From contig NZ_BAABWV010000008.1 in the NCBI RefSeq assembly GCF_040365005.1, forward strand, positions 62,001 to 126,000: a DNA stretch of 64,000 nucleotides. Reading direction: 5' to 3'. Source of the DNA: Antarcticimicrobium sp040365005 (GTDB taxonomy: Bacteria; Pseudomonadota; Alphaproteobacteria; Rhodobacterales; Rhodobacteraceae). A program made the translations under genes and the position numbers. Position 1 is the first letter of the stretch. Every line of letters starts with the position of its first letter. This document shows, piece by piece, positions 42,533 through 51,761 of this stretch. The notes under the pieces are model-generated. The model searched no databases. It was not told the DNA's origin and saw only the letters and a program-made list of their open reading frames with translations.

Positions 42533-43561
42533 TCAGCCCTCGACCGGGCCGACCATCCCGACGATGTCATAGGTCTTGCGCAGGATCGGCGCGGTGATCG
42601 CGCGGGCGCGTTCGGCGCCCCGGCTAAGAATGCGGTCGATCTCGTCCTGTTCGCCCATCAGGCGGCTCATCTCGCCGGCAATGGGGGCGAGCTTGGCCAC
42701 CGCCAGATCGGCGAGCAGGGGCTTGAAGGTGGCAAAGTTCTGGCCGGCGTGATCGGCGATCACCTGTTCCACCGTGGTATCGGCCAGTGCCGCGTAGATG
42801 TTGACCAGGTTGCGTGCCTCGGGCCGTTCCTCGAGCGCGTCGGTGTTGTCCGGCAGCGGCTCGGGGTCGGTCTTGGCCTTGCGGATCTTCTTGGCGATGG
42901 TGTCCGCATCGTCGGTCATGTTGATCCGGCTGGCATCCGAGGGATCGGATTTCGACATCTTCTTGGAGCCGTCGCGCAGGCTCATCACCCTTGTCGCGGC
43001 GCCTTCGATCACCGGTTCGGTGAGCGGGAAGAAATCGACGCCGTAGTCGTGGTTGAACTTGGCGGCGATGTCGCGGGTCAGTTCCATGTGCTGTTTCTGG
43101 TCCTCGCCCACCGGCACATGGGTGGCGTGGTAGATCAGGATGTCGGCGGCCATCAGCGAGGGGTAGGCGAGCAGCCCGAGCGAGGCGTTCTGCTGGTTCT
43201 TGCCGGCCTTGTCCTTCCACTGGGTCATGCGCTGCATCCAGCCCATGCGCGCGACGCAGTTGAAGATCCAGGCCAGCTGGGCGTGTTCGGGCACCTGGCT
43301 CTGGTTGATGAGAATGGATTTCTCGGGGTCGATCCCCGAGGCGATGAAGCCGGCGCAAAGCTCGCGCGTGGCGCGGCGCAGATCCTCGGGGTTTTGCCAG
43401 ACGGTGATCGCGTGCAGGTCGACCATGCAATAGATCGACTCGATGCCGTTGTTCTGCGCATCAGCGAACCGCTTGAGTGCGCCGAGATAATTGCCCAGGT
43501 GCAGGTTGCCGGAGGGCTGGATTCCGGAAAACACCCGCGGTGTGAACGTGGTCTCGGTCAT
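42533..43561 (-). CDS. trpS: tryptophanyl-tRNA synthetase
   Basis: This 342-residue class I aminoacyl-tRNA synthetase charges tRNA-Trp. PSGNLHLGNY (16-25) is the HIGH motif and KMSKSDPSD carries KMSKS. AARMGWMQRMTQWKDK and the C-terminal anticodon-binding region are typical of TrpS. The reading frame is open into the upstream antiparallel gene, but the conserved start is the ATG at 43561. Confidence 0.98.
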   Translation of the reverse strand: MTETTFTPRVFSGIQPSGNLHLGNYLGALKRFADAQNNGIESIYCMVDLHAITVWQNPEDLRRATRELCAGFIASGIDPEKSILINQSQVPEHAQLAWIFNCVARMGWMQRMTQWKDKAGKNQQNASLGLLAYPSLMAADILIYHATHVPVGEDQKQHMELTRDIAAKFNHDYGVDFFPLTEPVIEGAATRVMSLRDGSKKMSKSDPSDASRINMTDDADTIAKKIRKAKTDPEPLPDNTDALEERPEARNLVNIYAALADTTVEQVIADHAGQNFATFKPLLADLAVAKLAPIAGEMSRLMGEQDEIDRILSRGAERARAITAPILRKTYDIVGMVGPVEG

Positions 43562-43666
43562 CTTGCGACAACTCCCGTCTGGATAAATGGACCCGTGTCG
43601 CTTACCCATGGCACCGGGTGGCGTCAACCGGCGCCAGCCGGCAGGCAGGCATGAGGAGATCCGAGC

Positions 43667-44353
43667 ATGGACCAAGAGCCGCATAACGGGGCGGTCAACC
43701 CGCTGCCGCCGGTGGTGGCGGCGCTGTTCCTGGTGATCATGGGGATCGAGATTGCCTTTTTCCTCGGCGCGCGCGGGATCGTCGGCGGGCCGGCGGCGGT
43801 GGGCTGGCGGCTGTCGGCGATCCAGTCCTATGCGTTTTCGGGCGAAATCTTCGACTGGATGCGGGACAGCGGCGTCTGGCCGGTCGAGCATCTGATCCGC
43901 TTCGTCTCCTACAGTTTCGTGCACACCTCTTTCACCCATGCGCTGTTCGTCGGGGTCTTTGTCCTGGCGATGGGCAAGATGGTGGCCGAGGTGTTCGGCG
44001 GCCTTGCGATGCTGGCGGTCTTCCTGGTGTCGGCGGCGGGTGGTGCGTTGATCTACGCGCTGTTGCTGGATGATCCGATGCCGCTGGTGGGCGGGTTTCC
44101 CGCCGTCTACGGGCTGATCGGGGCATTCACCTTCATCCTGTGGCGGCGGCTGGGCATGGTCGGTGCCAACCAGTCGCGGGCGTTCTCGCTGATCGCGATG
44201 CTGATGGGCATCCAACTGGTGTTCGGGCTGGTCTTTGGTGGCAGCGCCGACTGGGTCGCCGACCTGGGCGGCTTTGCCACCGGTTTCGCGCTGTCGTTCT
44301 TCGTCTCGCCGGGCGGCCTGGCGCGGTTGCGTGGCAAGATCCGGCACGAGTAG
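43667..44353 (+). CDS. rhomboid-fold membrane protein, catalytic residues missing
   Basis: This is a 228-residue polytopic protein with six or more helices in the rhomboid layout. The HTSFTH motif of helix 2 is present. The GxSG active-site loop is VGGFPAVYG: Phe144 occupies the catalytic serine position. The helix-6 histidine is replaced by Asp199 (VADLGG). It should therefore lack protease activity and act as a rhomboid pseudoprotease, perhaps binding or guiding membrane proteins. It is divergent from trpS and ends near a hairpin. Confidence 0.8.
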   Translation: MDQEPHNGAVNPLPPVVAALFLVIMGIEIAFFLGARGIVGGPAAVGWRLSAIQSYAFSGEIFDWMRDSGVWPVEHLIRFVSYSFVHTSFTHALFVGVFVLAMGKMVAEVFGGLAMLAVFLVSAAGGALIYALLLDDPMPLVGGFPAVYGLIGAFTFILWRRLGMVGANQSRAFSLIAMLMGIQLVFGLVFGGSADWVADLGGFATGFALSFFVSPGGLARLRGKIRHE

Positions 44354-44366
44354 GGGCGCGCAGGGC

Positions 44367-44420
44367 CGCCCGCCGATCTGCCGGCGGGCGTGATCGCATG
44401 CGCATGATGCGCGGTTTTGT
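44367..44420 (+). terminator. hairpin cluster downstream of the rhomboid-like gene
   Basis: A 9-bp GC stem (CGCCCGCCG/CGGCGGGCG, 44367-44390) is followed by a 5-bp stem GCGCA/TGCGC and TTTTGTT. The second hairpin with its T-rich tail could end the rhomboid-like transcript. It runs up to the stop of the converging DUF2892 gene. Confidence 0.45.
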
Positions 44421-44611
44421 TATTTCTTCATCGGGCAGGTGCTGAAGCCCAGCAACCGGTACAGCGGGCAATATCCCGCCAGGCCGGTCAGCAGTGGGAT
44501 CAATCCGACCAGGCCCCACATGGTCTTGGGGCCGATGAAGATCAGCGACAGCAGCGCGAGTCCAAAGACGATGCGGAGGATGCGGTCGAGGGCGCCTTCG
44601 TTACGCAACAT
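44420..44611 (-). CDS. DUF2892 small membrane protein
   Basis: This 63-residue protein has two transmembrane helices (ILRIVFGLALLSLIFIG; WGLVGLIPLLTGLAGYC) and a CPLYRLLGFSTCP tail with two conserved cysteines. This is the DUF2892 pattern also fused to rhodanese domains in YgaP. Function is unknown; the cysteines suggest a thiol or sulfur role. It has its own AAGGA ribosome site and stands alone, with no sulfur gene beside it. Confidence 0.87.
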   Translation of the reverse strand: MLRNEGALDRILRIVFGLALLSLIFIGPKTMWGLVGLIPLLTGLAGYCPLYRLLGFSTCPMKK

Positions 44612-44700
44612 GGCGTTTTCCTTTCAGGGAATCACTTTAACGAAGGGGGATAATACGCCAATGCGCGCGGCATGGTCTTGGTTAAGTTGTCGCGGGGGAT

Positions 44701-46245
44701 TCAGCCGCCGCGCCGCAGGGCGCTGCGGAACTCGGACAGGCGCACCGCGCCGATGACATGGGCGGTGGCGAAATAGACCACGATGCCGACCCCCACCAGC
44801 CCGGCCAGCGCCAGGTAGCGCAGCCCGCCGGTCTCGAGCGCCTGCGTCAGCCCGTTGGCGGCGGCCCAGAGCGCGGCGCCCATGATCCCGGCGGCCAGGC
44901 AGATGCGCCAGATGCGGCCGTGAAACCGGCTGTCGAACCGGGCCACGTCGCCGAACTGCCGACCGCCGCGCGCCAGCAGCAGCACCATCGCCCAGCCTGC
45001 CGCCGTGGTGGCTACGGCAGGGGCGAGCCAGCCCAGCACCGGGGCCAGCCCGATCGCGGCGACCGCATTGATCGCCATCGCCACCAGCGCATAGCGGAAC
45101 GGCGACCTGGTATCCTCGCGCGCGAAGAACAGCGGTTGCAGGATCTTCTGCAGCACGAAGGCGGGCAGGCCGAGACCATAGATCGCCACCGCCTGCGCGA
45201 TGGCGGCACTGTCGGCACCGGTGGTCTCGCCGCGTTGGAACAGTACCGCGACCAGCGGTAGCGGGATCACCATCAGCGCCACGGCGGAGGGGATGGTCAG
45301 CGCCAGCGAGACCTCGGCGGCGCGGCTCAGCGCGTGGCGCCCGCCGGTGTCGTCCCGGGCCGCCAGCCGGCGCGAGAGGTCGGGCAGCAGCACCACGCCG
45401 ATGGCGATGCCGACCACGCCCAGCGGCAGTTGATAGAGCCGGTCGGCGGCATAAAGCCAGCCCACCGCGCGGTCGAAATAGCTGGCCACCTGCTGGCCGA
45501 CCAGCAGGTTGATCTGGACCACGCCGCCGGCCAGCGCGGCGGGAATTGCCACCCGCACCAGCCGGGCCAGTTCCGGCGTCCAGCGCGGGCGGCGCGGGCG
45601 CAGCGGGAACCCGGCCTGTGCCGAGGCGCGCCAGACCAGCGCCAGTTGCGCCACGCCGGCCAGCGGAATCGCCCAGACCAGCGCCCGGGCGACATCCGCG
45701 CCGACCCAGTGCGCGACGGCCATCGCCGAGACCAGGGTCACGTTCAGCAGCACCGGCGCGGCGGCGGCGGCGGCGAACCGCCCGGTGGCGTTGAGGATGC
45801 CCGAGAACAGCGCCGCCAGCGAGATGAACAGGATATAGGGAAAGGCGATGCGCCCGAAATCCACCGAAAGCGCGAACTGCTCCTGCCCGGAAAAGCCGCT
45901 GGCCATGGCAAAGATCAGCCAGGGCATCGCCGCCTGCGCGATCAGCGTCAGCACGATCAGCACCGAGGCCAGCCCGCTGAGCGAGTCCTCGGCAAAGCGC
46001 TGCGGGCTCTCGCCGGTTTCGAATTTCTTCGAGAACATCGGCACGAAGGCCATGTTGAAGGCGCCTTCGGCAAAGAAGCGCCGGAACAGGTTGGGCAGCC
46101 GGAAGGCGACCACATAGGCCTCGTACAGCGGGCCGGTGCCGAGCAGGGCGAGGATCATCGCGTCGCGCACGAACCCCAGTACGCGGCTGGCTAGGGTCCA
46201 GACGCCGACGGTAAAGAACCCGGACATCAGGCGGATCGGTTTCAT
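44701..46245 (-). CDS. murJ: lipid II flippase MurJ
   Basis: This 514-residue MOP-superfamily flippase has 14 predicted helices and moves lipid II across the inner membrane for peptidoglycan synthesis. The N-terminus MSGFFTVGVWTLASRVLGF and RLPNLFRRFFAEGAFNMAFVP are the MviN/MurJ signatures. It follows glnD on the same strand with a 100-bp gap containing nothing notable, and the glnD-murJ pairing is common in alphaproteobacteria. Confidence 0.96.
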   Translation of the reverse strand: MKPIRLMSGFFTVGVWTLASRVLGFVRDAMILALLGTGPLYEAYVVAFRLPNLFRRFFAEGAFNMAFVPMFSKKFETGESPQRFAEDSLSGLASVLIVLTLIAQAAMPWLIFAMASGFSGQEQFALSVDFGRIAFPYILFISLAALFSGILNATGRFAAAAAAPVLLNVTLVSAMAVAHWVGADVARALVWAIPLAGVAQLALVWRASAQAGFPLRPRRPRWTPELARLVRVAIPAALAGGVVQINLLVGQQVASYFDRAVGWLYAADRLYQLPLGVVGIAIGVVLLPDLSRRLAARDDTGGRHALSRAAEVSLALTIPSAVALMVIPLPLVAVLFQRGETTGADSAAIAQAVAIYGLGLPAFVLQKILQPLFFAREDTRSPFRYALVAMAINAVAAIGLAPVLGWLAPAVATTAAGWAMVLLLARGGRQFGDVARFDSRFHGRIWRICLAAGIMGAALWAAANGLTQALETGGLRYLALAGLVGVGIVVYFATAHVIGAVRLSEFRSALRRGG

Positions 46246-46345
46246 CCTGTGGTCACGCGGGCTGGGGTCGGCACTGGGCGTACTTTCTTGCTGTTTCCCG
46301 GCAGGCTTACCCGCTTTGCCCGGCGCGGAAAAGGGCCGCCGCGCC

Positions 46346-49177
46346 TCAGGTCTCGGCGCGCTCGGCCCCTTCGTCGATCGCCTGCCGCAGTTTCGTCTCG
46401 AGCGATTTCTGCTTGGACTTGGAGTGGTATTTCAGCCCGAACATGTCCTTGACGTAGAAGCTGTCGACCACCTGTTCGCCATAGGTCGCGATCACCGCGT
46501 TGGCGATATAGACGTTGGCCGAGGCCATCGCGCGGGCCAGGTCGTAGAGCAGGCCGGGGCGGTCGCGGGTGTCGACCTCGATGATGGTATAGATCTCGGA
46601 GCCGTCGTTGTCGAAGGTGATGTGGGTCGGCACGTTGAAGGCCTTTTCCCGCTTGCGGATCTTGTCGCGGGATTTCAACGCGTCGCGCGTGACCACCTCG
46701 CCCTTGAGCGTCTTGCGGATCATCTGGCTCAGGCGCGGCAGGCGGGCGGCCTCGAAGGGGTGACCGTCGGTGTCCTGAATCCAGAAGGCGTCGGTGACGT
46801 AGCCGTCCTTGGTGGTATAGCTGCGCGCATCGACCACATTGGCGCCGACCAGCGCCAGCGCGCCGGCGATACGGGCGAAGATGCCGGGATGATCGCCCAT
46901 CACGAAACAGGCGCGAGTGGCGTCGCGGTCCTCGTCGGGGTACAGGCGGATGATGATCTCGGCCGGGTCGCCCCTCTCCTCCAGCTCGCGCAGCATCTCG
47001 GCGAAATCGACATGCGCGGTCAGGTGCAGCCCCTGCCAATAGGGCGGGTAATGGCGGCCGGTTTCGAGTTTGAGCACCTGTTTGGGCCAGTCGGGCAGGG
47101 CGGCGCGCAGCGCCTTCTTGGCCTCGGCGCCGCGGTTCTCGCGGGTGAGGTCCTCCATCCCGGTTTCCAGCGCCTTGCGGGTCTGGCGATAGAGCGCGCG
47201 GAGCAGCGCCGCCTTCCAGTTGTTCCAGGTGGTCGGGCCGACGCCGCGGATGTCGCAGACGGTCAGCACGGTCAGCAGGTCCAGCCGCTTGACGGTTTTG
47301 ACCGCCTTGGCGAAATCGCGCACCGTGCGCGGGTCGGCGATGTCGCGTTTCTGCGCCGTGTCCGACATCAGCAGATGATAGCGCACCAGCCAGGCGACGG
47401 TTTCGGTCTCGGACTTGTTCAACCCCAGGCGCGGCGCGATCTGCCGGGCCATTTTCGCGCCCAGGATCGAATGGTCCTCGGGGCGCCCCTTGGCGATGTC
47501 ATGCAGCATCAGTGCGACGTAGATCACCCGGCGGTTGATCCCGTGGTCGAGGATGTTCGAGGCGACCGGCAGGGCCTCGGTCAGCTCGCTGCGTTCCAGT
47601 TTCGCGAGCTGCGCGATGCACTGGATGATATGTTCGTCCACGGTATAGCTGTGGTACATGTTGAACTGCATCATCGCCACGATCGGTTCGAACTCGGGGA
47701 TGAAGGCGGCCAGCAGCCCCAGCTCGTTCATCCGCCGCAACGCCCGTTCCGGGTTGCCGTGCTTGAGCAGCAGGTCGAGGAAGATGCGCTGCGCCTCCTT
47801 GTCGGCGCGCATGTCGTCGTCGATCAGGTCGAGGTTGGCAGTCACCAGCCGCATCGCGTCGGGGTGGATCAGCATGCCGGTGCGCAGCCCCTCCTCGAAC
47901 AGGCGCAGCAGGTTCACCTTGTCGGCCAGGAAGGCCTTGGGGTCGGCGATGGCGAGGCGGTTGTTGATCACCTGGTAGCCCGCGCGCACCCGGGGCCGGC
48001 GGCGAAAGATGCGTTCGAGCAGGGGTTCGCTCTTGAGGTGGGTCGCTTCGAGCTTGGTCAGGAAGATCCGCGTCAGGTCGCCCACTGCCGTGGCCTCGCG
48101 GAAATAGCGCTGCATGAAGATTTCCACCCCGCGCCGTCCGGCCCGGTCGCGGTAGCCCATCCGCTCGGCCACTTCGACCTGCAGGTCGAAGGTGAGCTGT
48201 TCGGTGGCCCGCCCGGTGGCCAGGTGCATGTGCGAGCGCACCGCCCAGAGGAAATCCTCGGCCTGGACGAAACGGTCGAACTCATCAGGGCGGAACACGC
48301 CCAGCGGCACCAGTTCGGCGGCGTCCTGCACCCCGTGGATGTACTTGGCGATCCAGAACAGCGATTGCAGGTCGCGCAACCCGCCCTTGCCCTCTTTCAC
48401 GTTGGGCTCGACCACATAGCGTTCGCCCTGCTTGCGATGGCGCGCCTCACGCTCGGACAGCTTGGCCTCGATGAAATCGCGGGCGCTGTTCGAGAACAGG
48501 TCGGATTTCAGCCGTTCGGCGAATTCCTCGGCCAGCGCGGCGTGACCGGCGAGAAAGCGATGTTCGAGCATCGCGGTGCGAATGGTGAAATCCTCCTGCC
48601 CGAGGCGGAGACAGTCGCGGATGGTGCGGCTGGCGTGGCCGACCTTCAGCTTGATGTCCCAGAGCGTGTAGAGCATCGATTCGATCACGCTCTCGGCCCA
48701 GGCGGTGATCTTGTAGGGGGTCAGGAACAGCAGGTCGACGTCGGAAAAGGGGGCCATCTCGCCCCGCCCGTAACCGCCCACCGCGATCACCGCGATATGT
48801 TCGGCCAGCGTCGGGTTGGGCCTGGGGTGCAGGTGCGTGGTGGCCAGGTGCAGCGCGGCGGTGACCAGCCCGTCGGTGAGATAGGTGTAGGAGCGGGTCA
48901 GCGGGCGCGCGGCAAAGGGCTGTTCGGCGAAGGCCCGGGCGATGGCATCACGGCCGGCCTCCTGCGCGCTGCGCAGAAGGCGCACCGCCTCGGCCCGCAT
49001 CTCTGCCGGATCGGTGGTGGCCGAGGCCGCCGCGTCGATCTGCGCGCGAACCGCTACGCTATCGAAGATCGCGTCGGCGTCGCAGATCAGCGTGCCGCGC
49101 GGAGCCGGCTGGTCGTGGACCGCGGGGGCAGCGGGTTCAGAACCCGGCGCCGGAGAAACTTGCTGGGGCAGGGTCAA
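46346..49177 (-). CDS. glnD: bifunctional PII uridylyltransferase/uridylyl-removing enzyme
   Basis: This 943-residue nitrogen sensor modifies PII proteins according to glutamine. The nucleotidyltransferase active site is GGYGRGEMAPFSDVD (about 134-148). The HD hydrolase domain has LMLHDIAKG, and two ACT domains at the C-terminus bind glutamine (DHPGIFARIAGAL and DRPGLLYDLARAM). Its start lies 41 bp inside the 3-prime end of the LppC-like gene, so the two overlap; I found no better internal start. It is followed by murJ. Confidence 0.96.
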   Translation of the reverse strand: MTLPQQVSPAPGSEPAAPAVHDQPAPRGTLICDADAIFDSVAVRAQIDAAASATTDPAEMRAEAVRLLRSAQEAGRDAIARAFAEQPFAARPLTRSYTYLTDGLVTAALHLATTHLHPRPNPTLAEHIAVIAVGGYGRGEMAPFSDVDLLFLTPYKITAWAESVIESMLYTLWDIKLKVGHASRTIRDCLRLGQEDFTIRTAMLEHRFLAGHAALAEEFAERLKSDLFSNSARDFIEAKLSEREARHRKQGERYVVEPNVKEGKGGLRDLQSLFWIAKYIHGVQDAAELVPLGVFRPDEFDRFVQAEDFLWAVRSHMHLATGRATEQLTFDLQVEVAERMGYRDRAGRRGVEIFMQRYFREATAVGDLTRIFLTKLEATHLKSEPLLERIFRRRPRVRAGYQVINNRLAIADPKAFLADKVNLLRLFEEGLRTGMLIHPDAMRLVTANLDLIDDDMRADKEAQRIFLDLLLKHGNPERALRRMNELGLLAAFIPEFEPIVAMMQFNMYHSYTVDEHIIQCIAQLAKLERSELTEALPVASNILDHGINRRVIYVALMLHDIAKGRPEDHSILGAKMARQIAPRLGLNKSETETVAWLVRYHLLMSDTAQKRDIADPRTVRDFAKAVKTVKRLDLLTVLTVCDIRGVGPTTWNNWKAALLRALYRQTRKALETGMEDLTRENRGAEAKKALRAALPDWPKQVLKLETGRHYPPYWQGLHLTAHVDFAEMLRELEERGDPAEIIIRLYPDEDRDATRACFVMGDHPGIFARIAGALALVGANVVDARSYTTKDGYVTDAFWIQDTDGHPFEAARLPRLSQMIRKTLKGEVVTRDALKSRDKIRKREKAFNVPTHITFDNDGSEIYTIIEVDTRDRPGLLYDLARAMASANVYIANAVIATYGEQVVDSFYVKDMFGLKYHSKSKQKSLETKLRQAIDEGAERAET

Positions 49178-50312
49178 TCACAACCACCTGTTTGTTCTGG
49201 ATCGTGGCCACCGCGAGGCCCCGGTCGTTGGTGCCGTCCGGGCGCAGGCGGAAGATGCCGCCGACGCCCTTGAAGCCGGCGCTCTGGGTCAGGGCGGCGC
49301 CGGTCAGCGCGTCGGACTTGCCCGCGCCCACCAGCGCGCCGATGGCGGCGATCCCGTCATAGGCCAGCCCGCCGATCGGGTGCGGCGGACCGCCATAGGT
49401 CTGGGCATAGCGGTCGCGGAACTGCTGCGACCGGACCGGGTCGGGCATCGCGAACCAGCCGCCCTGGACCCCCGGGAGCGCCAGTGTCTGTGCCGGGATG
49501 TCCCAGCGGGTGAGGCCGATGTACTGCGTCGTCTGCGGTGTCACCCCGGATTCGGGCAGCAATTGCGAGAACAGCGGCAGCGCGCCGGCGGTGGTGGCGG
49601 TCAGGAACAGGACGTCGGCGCCCTGGGTCTGGACCGCATCGCGCACTGCGGGCACCGCGTTGATCACGCCCTGCTGCGACAGCTCATGCGTCACCGCGCC
49701 GGCCTCGCGCAGCCCGGCCTCGGCCAGGGCGGTGCGAATCGCGTTGCGCCCGACCTGGCCGGAGACGTCGGAGCCGGAGACGATCACCGCGCTGGATTTT
49801 CCCTGGCGCGCGGCATAGCGGGCCAGCCGCCGGGCGGTGGTCTCGAAGGTCGGGCCAAGCACGAAGAGATTGCCGCCGGCGATGGAGGCGTTGTTGGAGA
49901 AGGACAACACGTTGATGTTGCGGCCCGAAACCGCCAGCCCCGCCGCGTTGGCGGCCTCGCCATGGACCGGGCCGAGCAGGATGCGCGCGCCCTCGTTCAC
50001 CGCCTGTGTGGCGACGGCGGCGGCAGTGGCCGCGTCGCCCCTGGTGTCGTAGACGCGCAGGTCAATCTGCACGTTGTCCAGATCCGCGATTGCGAGGCGC
50101 GCGGCGTTTTCAAGGCTTTGCGCCAGGACCGCATCACCGCCCTGGCTTGAACCCCGGGGCACCAGCAGCGCCACCGGCACCGGTTTCGAGGTGTTGATCG
50201 TCGGCCCGCCGCCGCCGACCATGGCGGTGTCGCAGGCGGACAGAAGAACGGTGGCCAGAAGCGCGAGAACGGTCAGCGCCGCCTTGCGGGCAGTGGTGAA
50301 AACGGCAAACAT
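49137..50312 (-). CDS. LppC-like lipoprotein, penicillin-binding protein activator family
   Basis: This 391-residue outer-membrane or periplasmic lipoprotein has a signal peptide ending in the lipobox LLSAC (Cys27). The rest has the periplasmic-binding-protein fold (VALLVPRGSSQGG; ILLGPVHGEA), as in LpoA/LppC, which in enterobacteria activates PBP1A. It diverges from rsmI, and rsmI-yraN follow on the other strand, the same arrangement seen around lpoA (yraM) in E. coli. Its 3-prime end overlaps the glnD start by 41 bp. Only the C-terminal, sugar-binding-like half of E. coli LpoA is represented. Confidence 0.87.
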   Translation of the reverse strand: MFAVFTTARKAALTVLALLATVLLSACDTAMVGGGGPTINTSKPVPVALLVPRGSSQGGDAVLAQSLENAARLAIADLDNVQIDLRVYDTRGDAATAAAVATQAVNEGARILLGPVHGEAANAAGLAVSGRNINVLSFSNNASIAGGNLFVLGPTFETTARRLARYAARQGKSSAVIVSGSDVSGQVGRNAIRTALAEAGLREAGAVTHELSQQGVINAVPAVRDAVQTQGADVLFLTATTAGALPLFSQLLPESGVTPQTTQYIGLTRWDIPAQTLALPGVQGGWFAMPDPVRSQQFRDRYAQTYGGPPHPIGGLAYDGIAAIGALVGAGKSDALTGAALTQSAGFKGVGGIFRLRPDGTNDRGLAVATIQNKQVVVIDPAPASFSGAGF

Positions 50313-50398
50313 GACGACGTATACTCCCTGATCCGGCGGTCTGGTGCCGCGTGCCAATCCGGTTCGGATCATAAAGCACTGAAAGGTCGGGTCCAGCG

Positions 50399-51256
50399 TT
50401 GAATCACCAAAAAGTCGCCCTGTCGCCGGGGCTGTATTTCGTCGCCACTCCGATCGGGACGGCACGGGACATCACGCTCCGGGCACTCGACATCCTGGCC
50501 TCGGCCGATGTGATCGCCGCCGAGGACACCCGCAGCCTGCGCCGGCTGATGGAAATCCACGGCGTGCCGCTGGAGGGGCGGCGCATCCTGGCCTATCACG
50601 ATCACAGCGGGTCGGCGGCGCGGACGAAACTGCTGGCCGCGCTGGGCGAGGGGCGCTCGGTCGCCTATGCCTCGGAGGCGGGGATGCCGCTGATCGCGGA
50701 TCCGGGATACGACCTGAGCCGGGCGGCCTCCGAGGCCGGCTACACGGTGACCTCGGCGCCCGGCCCCTCGGCGGTGACCACCGCGCTGACCCTGGCCGGG
50801 CTGCCCACCGACGCGTTCTTTTTCGACGGTTTCCTGCCCAACGCCAAGGGTGCCCGGCGGGCCCGGCTGGAGGCCCTGCGCGAGATTCCCGGTACGCTGG
50901 TGTTCTACGAATCGCCCAAGCGCGTGGTGGCGAGCCTGGCCGACATGGCCGAGGTGCTGGGCGGCGAACGACCGGCGGCGCTGTGCCGGGAGTTGACCAA
51001 GAAGTTCGAGCAGGTGCGCCGGGGCACGCTTTCCGCCCTTGCCGAAGGCGCCGCCGAGGACGCGCCACGGGGCGAGATCGTGATCCTGGTGGATCGCGGA
51101 CATTTACCGAACGTTAGCGCATCGGACATAGAGTCGGACCTGCGCACGGCACTGGAAACGCAGTCCGTGCGTGATGCCGCCGATCTCGTGGCGCGCATGC
51201 ACGGGCAAAAGCGGCGCGAGGTCTATCAGCTTGCGCTCAAGCTGGCGAAAGGGTGA
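50399..51256 (+). CDS. rsmI: 16S rRNA (cytidine1402-2-prime-O)-methyltransferase
   Basis: This 285-residue tetrapyrrole-methylase-fold enzyme 2-prime-O-methylates C1402 in the 16S rRNA decoding centre. LYFVATPIGTARDITLRALDIL, broken here at the GTARD loop, opens the protein; AAEDTRSLRRL, GPSAVTTAL and FYESPKRV are RsmI motifs. The start appears to be TTG at 50399 with AAAGG upstream; no ATG lies near. It overlaps the yraN start by 4 bp (GTGA). Confidence 0.95.
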   Translation: MNHQKVALSPGLYFVATPIGTARDITLRALDILASADVIAAEDTRSLRRLMEIHGVPLEGRRILAYHDHSGSAARTKLLAALGEGRSVAYASEAGMPLIADPGYDLSRAASEAGYTVTSAPGPSAVTTALTLAGLPTDAFFFDGFLPNAKGARRARLEALREIPGTLVFYESPKRVVASLADMAEVLGGERPAALCRELTKKFEQVRRGTLSALAEGAAEDAPRGEIVILVDRGHLPNVSASDIESDLRTALETQSVRDAADLVARMHGQKRREVYQLALKLAKG

Positions 51257-51669
51257 CGGCGATGCTGGATTTCGGACCGGAGTTCGACAGTGCGGGACCT
51301 GCGGCGGGCCGCCGGGACCGGGGAAGGCGGGCCTATCGCTCCGGCGCGGCCGCCGAGGCCGGGGTTGCGCGCGACTATGAACGGCGCGGCTTTGCGATTG
51401 CCCGGCGGCGCTGGCGCGGCAAGGGCGGGGAAATCGACCTGATCGCGCGCAAGGAAGACCGCGTGATCTTCATCGAGGTGAAATCGGCGCGGGATTTCGC
51501 CACCGCCGCGGAGCGTCTTGGCGCCCGGCAGATGCAACGGCTGTATGCGGCGGCCGGCGAATTCCTCGAAGGGGAGCCGGCGGGCCAGTTGACGCCGGCG
51601 CGGTTCGACGTGGCACTGGTCGATGGGCACGGCGCCTGTCAGATCGTCGAGAACGCTTTCGGGGCCTGA
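51253..51669 (+). CDS. yraN: YraN family (UPF0102) protein
   Basis: This 138-residue protein of the endonuclease-like UPF0102 fold has ARDYERRGFAIARRRWRGKGGEIDLIARKEDRVIFIEVKSA, whose core is the nuclease-type GEIDLI...FIEVK motif; activity is unproven in the family. The GTG at 51253 overlaps the rsmI stop (GTGA); an ATG three codons on is the alternative. The rsmI-yraN pair beside an LppC-like gene matches the conserved bacterial order. Confidence 0.93.
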   Translation: MTAMLDFGPEFDSAGPAAGRRDRGRRAYRSGAAAEAGVARDYERRGFAIARRRWRGKGGEIDLIARKEDRVIFIEVKSARDFATAAERLGARQMQRLYAAAGEFLEGEPAGQLTPARFDVALVDGHGACQIVENAFGA

Positions 51670-51761
51670 TCCGGCCCGATCCGCGCCGATCCCCATTGAT
51701 CCCCCCGGCCGGCTGGGCCATGTATCGGGGAACCGAGCTGCCGGACACAGGGGACCGCGCC

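Noticed and set aside
44420..44611. Treating the DUF2892 gene as a rhodanese partner
   Set aside because: There is no rhodanese domain in the protein or beside it, so the sulfur link rests only on the two cysteines.
46136..49273. A 1045-codon open frame antisense to glnD
   Set aside because: It is a shadow of glnD, whose uridylyltransferase, HD and ACT motifs are all present in the opposite strand.
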